From assembly GCF_029323795.1 (NCBI RefSeq), contig NZ_CP119758.1, forward strand, positions 3,162,001 through 3,226,000: a stretch of DNA of 64,000 nucleotides. The letters run 5' to 3'. Within the stretch, counting starts at the first letter, position 1, and every line of letters starts with the position of its first letter. This document shows positions 30,797 through 39,066 of the stretch, piece after piece. The notes beneath the pieces were generated by a model. The model was given only the letters and a program-made list of their open reading frames with translations, did not search any database and was not told the origin of the DNA. The stretch comes from Zobellia alginiliquefaciens (GTDB taxonomy: Bacteria > Bacteroidota > Bacteroidia > Flavobacteriales > Flavobacteriaceae). The position numbers and the translations under genes are program-made.

Positions 30797-33700
30797 TTAC
30801 AAGTCTAAAACAGTGAACATGAACTCCGAGTCAAATCGTGCTCGGTCGGTTCCACCATTGTCATTGTCTCCTATAATAACTTCAAATGTCCTAACGGTCT
30901 GGTTACTGTATGATATTCCCGGATCATCATTTCCAACACCATTTCTTCCTGGTTGGCTCAATTGAATGATATAATCAGAATCTAAAGTAATTCCAATAGG
31001 CAGGGTTACAAGATAATGGCCTAGCCCTGCAAGTTTGGTGACTATTATATTAGGTGTGGATTTAACGACTACACCAAGCGCAGAAACTTTTCCAAAGGCT
31101 TTGATAGGACTGGCGTAAAAAACACCAGAGTCCGAACCTGTGGTAATACTGTTCCCCTCATCTGCGCTAATACTGGCATTTCCTGTTGCAGTAGGGGGGT
31201 CTATCCATTCCGTACCTGTAGCGGTTGCCGATAAAACTTGTCCAGCGGTTCCAGAAGAATCGTTTTCATCAAGTACAGGACCATTCAATTCCAATGTTTC
31301 ATTTATGGTTACGGTTGTACTGTTAGATGTTTCATCAATATTCATAGCTTCAATACTTCCTACGGTAAATCCTATTTCATCTGCTGCAGGACTGTACATA
31401 CCCGTGTTTGTGTCATCCGCAAAACGGTAGGCAGGTTCATTGGCATTTCCATCAGAATTTAGAATTCCTCTTGATCGGATGGCACCGATAACTTGAAATT
31501 TGTTATCTGGGGTATTTGTACCAACTCCCAATCGATTATTGGTGGCATCCCAGAATAGTTGGGAATTATCTTCGGTAGGAGCTCCACTCGCATCCGCAAA
31601 AAATACAGAGCCTTCTGTACCGGAAATAGAGGGTAGGGTAACGGTATTTCCACCTGTTCCAGATATGCGTAAATCATTTCCTGAAACGGATAAAGTTTGA
31701 ATTTCGTTTGTTTCGCTCAAATCGTTATCTGCAGAATTGTGAGCAGTTATTGCAGCTGCATTCGCGGCTATAGCTGCATCAGCATCAGCTTCGTTTTGGT
31801 CTACATCATCCTGTACGTCGGTGATAGCGGCAGATTCTTCCAGAGCGGAAAGGTCCACGGTCACGGAAGAAGTCCCTTCGTCTATTTTCAATATACTAGA
31901 AGTATCGATGGAAGCCCCTGTGATATCGTCGTCCGCAGTGGCGGCTATCTGTCCGTCCACATAGGTCTTTACGGCAAGCTCGGTCGGGAACTTGGTATTC
32001 GTTGCATCGGCAAGTGTTACGTCGTCTGATTTGTTTGCGGAATCTTCTTTGAGTGCGATTGCGGCATCGGCATCAGCTTCGTTTTGGTCCACATCAGTTT
32101 GAACTGCAGCAATAGCGGTGTCCGCGTCGGACTCGTTCTGGTCAACGTCGTTCTGTACAGCTAATATCGCTGCATCAGCATCGGACTCATTTTGGTCCAC
32201 GTCGTTTTGCACTGCGGTGATAGCGGCGGATTCTTCCAAAGCGGAAAGGTCCACGGTTACGGAGGAAGTCCCTTCGTCTATCTTCAATATACTGGAAGTA
32301 TCTATGGAAGCCCCTGTGATATCGTCATCGGCGGTAGCGGCGATTTGTCCGTCCACATAGGTCTTTACGGCAAGTTCGGTCGGGAACTTGGTATTCGTTG
32401 CATCGGCAAGTGTTACGTCGTCCGATTTGTTAACGGAGTCTTCTTTGAGTGCGATTGCCGCATCTGCGTCAGCCTCGTTTTGGTCCACGTCATTCTGTAC
32501 GGCCAATATCGCTGCATCGGCATCTACCTCGTTCTGGTCGACATCGTTTTGAACTGCGGTGATAGCGGCGGATTCTTCCAGAGCGGAAAGGTCGACCGTA
32601 ACTGAGGAAGTCCCTTCGTCTATCTTCAATATACTTGAAGCATCAATGGAAGCTCCGGTGATATCGTCATCCGCAGTTGCGCTAATTTGCCCGTCCACAT
32701 AGGTCTTTACGGCAAGCTCCGTTGGGAACTTGGTGTTTGTAATATCGGCAAGTGTTACGTCGTCTGATTTGTTTGCGGAATCTTCCTTTAAGGCGATTGC
32801 CGCATCTGCGTCGGTCTCATTTTGGTCAACGTCGTTCTGTACAGCAGTAATAGCGCTGTCCGCGTCGGACTCGTTTTGGTCCACATCGGATTGTACCGCG
32901 GCAATTGCATTGTCCGCATCGGACTCGTTCTGGTCAACGTCGTTCTGTACAGCTAATATTGCTACGTCAGCGTCGGACTCGTTTTGGTCTACATCGTTCT
33001 GTACGGCGGTGATAGCGGCGGATTCTTCCAAAGCGGAAAGGTCCACGGTAACGGAAGAAGTCCCTTCGTCTATTTTCAATATACTAGAAGTATCGATGGA
33101 AGCCCCTGTGATATCGTCGTCCGCAGTGGCGGCTATCTGTCCGTCCACATAGGTTTTTACGGCAAGTTCCGTTGGGAACTTGGTGTTTGTAATATCGGCA
33201 AGTGTTACATCGTCCGATTTGTTTGCGGAATCTTCTTTAAGTGCGATTGCGGCATCGGCATCAGCTTCGTTTTGGTCCACGTCAGTTTGAACTGCAGCAA
33301 TAGCGGTGTCCGCGTCGGACTCGTTTTGGTCGACATCGTTTTGTACGGCAAGTATCGCCGCATCTGCATCAGCTTCATTCTGGTCCACGTCGTTCTGCAC
33401 GGCTAATATCGCTGCGTCTGCGTCTGCTTCATTTTGGTCCACGTCGTTTTGCACTGCGGTGATATCGGCGGATTCTTCTAAAGCGGAAAGGTCCACTGTC
33501 ACGGAAGAAGTCCCTTCGTCTATTTTCAGGATACTAGAAGCATCAATGGAAGCCCCGGTGATATCGTCATCAGCGGTAGCGGTAATCTGTCCGTCCACAT
33601 AGGTCTTAACGGCAAGTTCGGTCGGGAACTTGGTATTCGTTGCATCGGCAAGGGTTACATCGTCGGATTTGTTTGCGGAATCTTCTTTGAGTGCAATCGC

Positions 33701-36700
33701 CGCATCGGCATCGGCCTCGTTCTGGTCTACGTCAGTTTGAATGGCTGCGATTGCATTGTCTGCATCGGCTTCGTTCTGGTCCACGTCACTCTGTACAGCA
33801 GTAATAGCGCTGTCCGCGTCGGACTCGTTTTGGTCAACGTCGTTCTGTACAGCTAGTATCGCAGCATCAGCATCGGTCTCGTTTTGGTCTACATCGTTCT
33901 GTACGGCGGTGATAGCGGCGGATTCTTCCAGAGCTGAAAGGTCCACGGTTACTGAGGAAGTCCCTTCGTCTATTTTCAGGATACTTGAAGCATCAATGGA
34001 AGCCCCGGTGATATCGTCGTCCGCAGTGGCGGCTATCTGTCCGTCCACATAGGTCTTTACGGCAAGCTCGGTCGGGAACTTGGTATTCGTTGCATCGGCA
34101 AGTGTTACGTCGTCTGATTTGTTTGCGGAATTTTCTTTGAGTGCGATTGCCGCATCGGCATCGGACTCGTTCTGGTCAACGTCAGTTTGAACGGCTGCGA
34201 TTGCGTTATCCGAATCGGACTCGTTTTGGTCAACGTCGTTCTGTACAGCTAGAATTGCCGCATCTGCGTCAGTCTCGTTTTGGTCGACATCGTTTTGGAC
34301 AGCTAGTATCGCTGCATCAGCATCAGCTTCGTTTTGGTCAACGTCAGTTTGAACTGCAGCGATTGCATTGTCTGCATCCGTTTCGTTTTGGTCTACGTCA
34401 TTCTGTACAGCTAGAATTGCTGAGTCAGCATCGGCTTCGTTTTGGTCCACGTCGTTTTGCACTGCGGTGATATCCGCGGATTCTTCCAGAGCGGAAAGGT
34501 CCACTGTCACGGAAGAAGTCCCTTCGTCTATTTTCAGGATACTGGAAGTATCGATGGAAGCCCCTGTGATATCGTCATCAGCGGTAGCGGCTATCTGTCC
34601 GTCCACATAGGTCTTTACGGCAAGTTCCGTTGGGAACTTGGTATTCGTTGCATCCGCAAGGGTAACGTCGTCCGATTTGTTTGCGGAGTCTTCTTTGAGT
34701 GCGATTGCCGCATCTGCGTCGGACTCATTTTGGTCTACGTCAGTTTGAACTGCAGCAATTGCGTTGTCCGCGTCGGTCTCGTTTTGGTCTACATCGTTTT
34801 GTACGGCAAGTATTGCTGTGTCTGCATCAGCTTCATTTTGGTTTACATCAGTTTGAACTGCAGCAATAGCATTGTCTGCATCGGCTTCGTTCTGGTCCAC
34901 GTCAGATTGAACTGCAGCAATTGCGGCATCCGCGTCGGACTCGTTTTGGTCCACGTCGTTTTGAACTGCGGTGATAGCGGCGGATTCTTCCAGAGCGGAA
35001 AGGTCAACCGTAACTGAGGAAGTCCCTTCGTCTATCTTCAATATACTTGAAGCATCAATGGAAGCCCCGGTGATATCGTCATCTGCAGTGGCTGTTATTT
35101 GACCGTCCACATAGGTCTTTACGGCAAGTTCGGTCGGGAACTTGGTATTCGTGGCATCGGCAAGTGTTACATCATCGGATTTGTTTGCGGAATCTTCTTT
35201 GAGTGCGATTGCCGCATCCGCATCGGCCTCGTTCTGGTCTACGTCAGTTTGAACGGCTGCGATTGCATTGTCTGCATCGGCTTCGTTCTGGTCCACGTCA
35301 CTCTGTACAGCAGTAATAGCGCTGTCCGCGTCGGACTCATTTTGGTCTACATCGTTTTGTACGGCTGTGATGGCGGCGGATTCTTCCAAAGCGGAAAGGT
35401 CCACCGTCACGGAAGAAGTCCCTTCGTCTATTTTCAGGATACTTGATGCGTTTATGGAAGCCCCGGTGATATCGTCATCAGCAGTGGCTGTAATCTGTCC
35501 GTCCACATAGGTCTTTACGGCAAGCTCGGTCGGGAACTTGGTATTCGTTGCATCGGCAAGGGTTACATCGTCGGATTTGTTTGCGGAATCTTCTTTGAGT
35601 GCAATCGCCGCATCGGCATCGGCCTCGTTCTGGTCTACGTCAGTTTGAACGGCTGCGATTGCATTGTCCGCATCGGCTTCGTTCTGGTCCACGTCAGTTT
35701 GAAGTGCAGTAATAGCGTTGTCCGCGTCAGTCTCGTTTTGGTCCACATCGTTTTGAACTGCGGTGATATCCGCGGATTCTTCCAGAGCGGAAAGGTCCAC
35801 TGTTACGGAAGAAGTCCCTTCGTCTATTTTCAGGATACTGGAAGTATCTATGGAGGCACCGGTGATATCGTCATCGGCGGTGGCGGCTATCTGTCCGTCC
35901 ACATAGGTCTTTACGGCAAGTTCCGTCGGGAACTTGGTATTCGTAGCATCTGCAAGGGTTATATCGTCTGATTTGTTTGCGGAGTCTTCTTTGAGTGCGA
36001 TCGCTGCATCAGCATCTGCTTCGTTTTGGTTTACATCAGTTTGAACTGCAGCAATAGCGTTGTCTGCATCGGCTTCGTTCTGGTCCACGTCAGATTGAAC
36101 TGCAGCAATTGCGGCATCCGCGTCGGACTCGTTTTGGTCCACGTCGTTTTGCACTGCGGTGATATCGGCGGATTCTTCCAGAGCGGAAAGGTCGACCGTT
36201 ACGGAAGAAGTCCCTTCGTCTATCTTCAATATACTGGAGGTATCTATGGAGGCCCCGGTGATATCGTCATCGGCGGTAGCGGCGATTTGTCCGTCCACAT
36301 AGGTCTTTACGGCCAGTTCCGTTGGGAACTTGGTATTTGTGGCATCGGCAAGGGTTACATCATCGGATTTATTTGCAGAATCTTCTTTAAGTGCGATTGC
36401 CGCATCTGCATCTGCTTCATTTTGGTCCACGTCGTTTTGAACGGAAAGTATTGCTGCATCAGCGTCAGCTTCGTTCTGGTCAACATCAGATTGAACTGAT
36501 GTGATTGCGTTGTCGGCATCTGTCTCGTTTTGGTCTACATCATTTTGGACAGCTAGTAGCGCAGCATCTGCATCAGTCTCGTTTTGGTCGACGTCGGATT
36601 GTACCGCTGCGATTGCATTGTCCGCATCGGATTCGTTCTGGTCAACGTCATTCTGCACGGCCAATATCGCTGCGTCAGCGTCAGCCTCATTTTGGTCAAC

Positions 36701-37432
36701 CTCAGTTTGAACTGCAGCAACTGCATTGTCCGCATCGGTCTCGTTCTGGTCAACGTCGTTTTGTACGGCTAGAATTGCCGCATCTGCGTCAGTCTCGTTT
36801 TGGTCTACATCATTCTGTACGGCCAATATCGCAGCATCGGAATCAGCCTCGTTCTGGTCTACATCATCCTGTACGGCGGTAATATCTGCGGATTCTTCCA
36901 AAGCGGAAAGGTCGGCATGGGTGCTATTTCCATTTTCGATCTCAATTAATAGAGAGGAAGTGGTTTCATCTAAAATGGCACTTTCAAGGTTTTGATCGTC
37001 GGTACCTATAAAGTTTAACGGTCCGTTACCATTATTAAAGGTAAAACTACCGTCTAGATTATCCGTTAAATTGGCTTTTGAAAACGTAACTGGCGTTCCG
37101 GCTTCGTTGGTGTAGGTTACAGTGCCGTCATTATTATCCAACAAAGCGGTGACCGTTTCTCCTGCTGCAACATTAACACATAGACTAGACCATGCATTAT
37201 TTTTGTACTGAAAAAGACAGTTTTCGTCCGTATTGAAAACCAGAGCACCGTTCAAAGGTGTAATTGTGCTCATTTGGGCATTGGTTACCCGAGTGACGAC
37301 CAATACGCGCGAGGCACTTTCCAACTCCATAAGGGAGGCGGCATCAATTTGGTTGATATTATCTCCAATCTTGACTTGTGAGTAGGCTAGTTGCGCTAAA
37401 AAGAGGAGAACGATTAGGGGAACGTTTTTCAT
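30797..37432 (-). CDS. giant repetitive tail-fibre-like stalk protein (2211 aa)
   Basis: After the signal peptide (LLFLAQLAYSQ) comes the head module VKIGDNINQIDAASLMELES, TRVTNAQM and NGALVFNTDENC. Residues about 180-1890 are repetitive: 18-aa acidic helical repeats (core AVQNDVDQNEADADAA) alternate with eleven 78-aa segments containing KSDDVTLADATNTKFPTELA and KTYVDGQ. The C-terminal part has NRLGVGTNTPDNKFQV, a YRFADDTNTGMYSP motif typical of phage and bacterial tail-fibre proteins, and a final beta-domain. There is no T9SS sorting domain. It is expected to be a long, probably trimeric, rod on the cell surface. It heads the transcript with the 294- and 386-aa genes. Confidence 0.88.
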   Translation of the reverse strand: MKNVPLIVLLFLAQLAYSQVKIGDNINQIDAASLMELESASRVLVVTRVTNAQMSTITPLNGALVFNTDENCLFQYKNNAWSSLCVNVAAGETVTALLDNNDGTVTYTNEAGTPVTFSKANLTDNLDGSFTFNNGNGPLNFIGTDDQNLESAILDETTSSLLIEIENGNSTHADLSALEESADITAVQDDVDQNEADSDAAILAVQNDVDQNETDADAAILAVQNDVDQNETDADNAVAAVQTEVDQNEADADAAILAVQNDVDQNESDADNAIAAVQSDVDQNETDADAALLAVQNDVDQNETDADNAITSVQSDVDQNEADADAAILSVQNDVDQNEADADAAIALKEDSANKSDDVTLADATNTKFPTELAVKTYVDGQIAATADDDITGASIDTSSILKIDEGTSSVTVDLSALEESADITAVQNDVDQNESDADAAIAAVQSDVDQNEADADNAIAAVQTDVNQNEADADAAIALKEDSANKSDDITLADATNTKFPTELAVKTYVDGQIAATADDDITGASIDTSSILKIDEGTSSVTVDLSALEESADITAVQNDVDQNETDADNAITALQTDVDQNEADADNAIAAVQTDVDQNEADADAAIALKEDSANKSDDVTLADATNTKFPTELAVKTYVDGQITATADDDITGASINASSILKIDEGTSSVTVDLSALEESAAITAVQNDVDQNESDADSAITAVQSDVDQNEADADNAIAAVQTDVDQNEADADAAIALKEDSANKSDDVTLADATNTKFPTELAVKTYVDGQITATADDDITGASIDASSILKIDEGTSSVTVDLSALEESAAITAVQNDVDQNESDADAAIAAVQSDVDQNEADADNAIAAVQTDVNQNEADADTAILAVQNDVDQNETDADNAIAAVQTDVDQNESDADAAIALKEDSANKSDDVTLADATNTKFPTELAVKTYVDGQIAATADDDITGASIDTSSILKIDEGTSSVTVDLSALEESADITAVQNDVDQNEADADSAILAVQNDVDQNETDADNAIAAVQTDVDQNEADADAAILAVQNDVDQNETDADAAILAVQNDVDQNESDSDNAIAAVQTDVDQNESDADAAIALKENSANKSDDVTLADATNTKFPTELAVKTYVDGQIAATADDDITGASIDASSILKIDEGTSSVTVDLSALEESAAITAVQNDVDQNETDADAAILAVQNDVDQNESDADSAITAVQSDVDQNEADADNAIAAIQTDVDQNEADADAAIALKEDSANKSDDVTLADATNTKFPTELAVKTYVDGQITATADDDITGASIDASSILKIDEGTSSVTVDLSALEESADITAVQNDVDQNEADADAAILAVQNDVDQNEADADAAILAVQNDVDQNESDADTAIAAVQTDVDQNEADADAAIALKEDSANKSDDVTLADITNTKFPTELAVKTYVDGQIAATADDDITGASIDTSSILKIDEGTSSVTVDLSALEESAAITAVQNDVDQNESDADVAILAVQNDVDQNESDADNAIAAVQSDVDQNESDADSAITAVQNDVDQNETDADAAIALKEDSANKSDDVTLADITNTKFPTELAVKTYVDGQISATADDDITGASIDASSILKIDEGTSSVTVDLSALEESAAITAVQNDVDQNEVDADAAILAVQNDVDQNEADADAAIALKEDSVNKSDDVTLADATNTKFPTELAVKTYVDGQIAATADDDITGASIDTSSILKIDEGTSSVTVDLSALEESAAITAVQNDVDQNESDADAAILAVQNDVDQNESDADTAIAAVQTDVDQNEADADAAIALKEDSANKSDDVTLADATNTKFPTELAVKTYVDGQIAATADDDITGASIDTSSILKIDEGTSSVTVDLSALEESAAITDVQDDVDQNEADADAAIAANAAAITAHNSADNDLSETNEIQTLSVSGNDLRISGTGGNTVTLPSISGTEGSVFFADASGAPTEDNSQLFWDATNNRLGVGTNTPDNKFQVIGAIRSRGILNSDGNANEPAYRFADDTNTGMYSPAADEIGFTVGSIEAMNIDETSNSTTVTINETLELNGPVLDENDSSGTAGQVLSATATGTEWIDPPTATGNASISADEGNSITTGSDSGVFYASPIKAFGKVSALGVVVKSTPNIIVTKLAGLGHYLVTLPIGITLDSDYIIQLSQPGRNGVGNDDPGISYSNQTVRTFEVIIGDNDNGGTDRARFDSEFMFTVLDL
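31764..36906 (-). repeat. compound coding repeat: 54-bp helical repeats between 11 knots of 234 bp
   Basis: Eleven knots are recognised by the ATADDDITGASI segment. Distances between equivalent bases of successive knots, 5' to 3' of the gene, are 396, 396, 396, 504, 558, 450, 450, 450, 342 and 396. All equal 234 + n x 54, with n = 3,3,3,5,6,4,4,4,2,3. The first knot is preceded by nine 18-aa repeats. Confidence 0.93.
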
Positions 37433-37881
37433 CTTTGCTTTAAGATTTATTTAACATTTCAATTTAAAAAATAAAATGCTGAGCGGTTAAGGTTATATTT
37501 TAATTATTCGGTTCTAAATTAATTATGATCAAACCCGTTGGTAGGTTGAAAAAGGAACTTCTCAAATGGAGATAGCGCCTAAATTCTAATGGTAATAGCG
37601 GTCTTAATCATTTCATCATAAAAAAGAATGCACTACGGAATCTGGCTTGTATTTGGTTAGACCAATTCATGGGGCCATCTTCTTTTATAGGCAGGGGAAT
37701 TTCAATTTTAATGTAAACTTAGGTGCTGATCGATGAACTGCACAGAATTTGTTGTGAAGCCAAGGGAAAGTGTAGTGTAGCAAGAAGAATAAGTTGTAGG
37801 TATCTTCTGTCGGGATAATAGCACAGGGTAGAACATCGATGAACGGTAAAAAAAGAGACCGTTTTAGGTCTCTTTTTGTAA
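37433..37881. other. intergenic region between cassettes 3 and 2
   Basis: About 450 bases containing the cassette 3 terminator at the right end and, presumably, the promoter of the 2211-aa gene. No exact TAnnTTTG box was found within 150 bases of that start. A 66-codon frame on the minus strand (37719-37919) has no domain and overlaps the terminator, so it is not considered a gene. Confidence 0.45.
37850..37877 (-). terminator. terminator of cassette 3
   Basis: The stem AAAAAGAGACC/GGTCTCTTTTT with a 6-base loop lies 4 bases after the stop of the 385-aa gene. The symmetric A/T tracts make it usable in both directions. Confidence 0.8.
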
Positions 37882-39039
37882 TTAATCGTTCGCCAAATAT
37901 AAAAATCCTTGAAATTCAAGGTCTAAATCTTCTAGTGTAACAATGTAAAAATATACACCGGACGGAAGTCCGTCCCCTCTTGTTACAACAAAGTTATTTT
38001 GTGTTGAAAGTCCGTTGAACTCATTGGTGTAATTCGCTTTTTCGAATACTTTGAGTCCCTCACGGTTATAGATCTGCATGAAGTTATTTGGTGAAAGTGC
38101 CAATTCCGGAATTTCCAAGAAATCATTGATGCCGTCTCCGTTAGGAGAAACAAAATAATTTTCCAGCTCCAGATAATCCCTAGGCTCGCCCAATGCCGCA
38201 AAAGTGAGTACTTCATATTCATCTGGAACAAAGGAAGCAGAAGCAACCACCCCTTCATTCAGGTTGCCGGCAGGGGCAGGGCCACCAAGACTCTCCCATC
38301 GGTTAGAGGATTTGCTATAACCTACAATGACAATTTCATTAACATCATTGGTCAAAAGGCCCATATTACTACGTTCGTTCCACGAGAGTTGAATTGCAGA
38401 AGGCACGGATCCTTCTAAATGCCAAAACTCAATATTGCTAATATCCCCAATTTCTACTTCTTTATTATTGGTGTTGAATGCACCCGGAAGTATACTTGGA
38501 CTATTTGGGTCTTCTATGTAGTAGGCACATCTGGCTACGGTATTTACACCTTCCGTGTTTAATATTAAGGGGCGTAAATACTGAAAATCACCTACCGGGA
38601 AAATAAAGTTCTGCTGATTGTTTACGCTTACATACCCATCTACCTTACTAATATTGCTCTGACCGTTAGGAAAGGCATCTGCCAGAAAGTTAAGGGTTAT
38701 AGAAGATTGTACGCGATCGGTAATGATATCTCCTGTTATAAAGTTGGCGTTGTTCAATACGTTTAATGAGTTCTGTAAAACAGTACCTCCACCCGTTACG
38801 AACTCCACATCATACAAGGTTGCGGGCAAGCTTCCGCTAACGGTACGGAGATTGTCCCCGTAAAAACCGACCAAACCCAGATTCTCATCAAAACTACCGT
38901 CATTGACCAAATTGGTGTGGAGACCCATTACACCGCCATCGTGAATGCGGAGGTTACCGGTGTTGTACAATGCCTCTTGTGCTTGTACGCCCGTTGCCAA
39001 AATAAGAGCCGCTATGTAAAGATGTTTCTTCATGTTCAA
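37882..39039 (-). CDS. T9SS type B sorted surface protein, cassette 3
   Basis: The 385-aa protein has a signal peptide (AALILATGVQAQ), the same N-terminal layout as its cassette 2 paralogue (YNTGNLRIHDGGVMGLHTN, VNDGSFDENLGLVGFYGDN) and a C-terminal sorting domain with FVSPNGDGINDFLEIP, MQIYNREGLKVFEKANYTN and PSGVYFYIVTLEDL. The usual NRWG motif is NREG here. It should be exported by Sec and T9SS. It lies 27 bases after the 1197-aa gene, and a terminator follows directly, so the two form a self-contained unit. Confidence 0.9.
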   Translation of the reverse strand: MNMKKHLYIAALILATGVQAQEALYNTGNLRIHDGGVMGLHTNLVNDGSFDENLGLVGFYGDNLRTVSGSLPATLYDVEFVTGGGTVLQNSLNVLNNANFITGDIITDRVQSSITLNFLADAFPNGQSNISKVDGYVSVNNQQNFIFPVGDFQYLRPLILNTEGVNTVARCAYYIEDPNSPSILPGAFNTNNKEVEIGDISNIEFWHLEGSVPSAIQLSWNERSNMGLLTNDVNEIVIVGYSKSSNRWESLGGPAPAGNLNEGVVASASFVPDEYEVLTFAALGEPRDYLELENYFVSPNGDGINDFLEIPELALSPNNFMQIYNREGLKVFEKANYTNEFNGLSTQNNFVVTRGDGLPSGVYFYIVTLEDLDLEFQGFLYLAND

Positions 39040-39066
39040 TGCAGATTGCGCTTTAGTGGCCTGTTT

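Noticed and set aside
31764-36906. Plus-strand open frames across the stalk gene with serine/cysteine-rich repeats
   Set aside because: They are antisense shadows of the 54-bp repeat. The minus-strand frame has signal peptide, head module and tail-fibre motifs.
37719-37919. 66-codon minus-strand frame
   Set aside because: It overlaps the terminator and the 3' end of the 385-aa gene, and shows no domain or signal.
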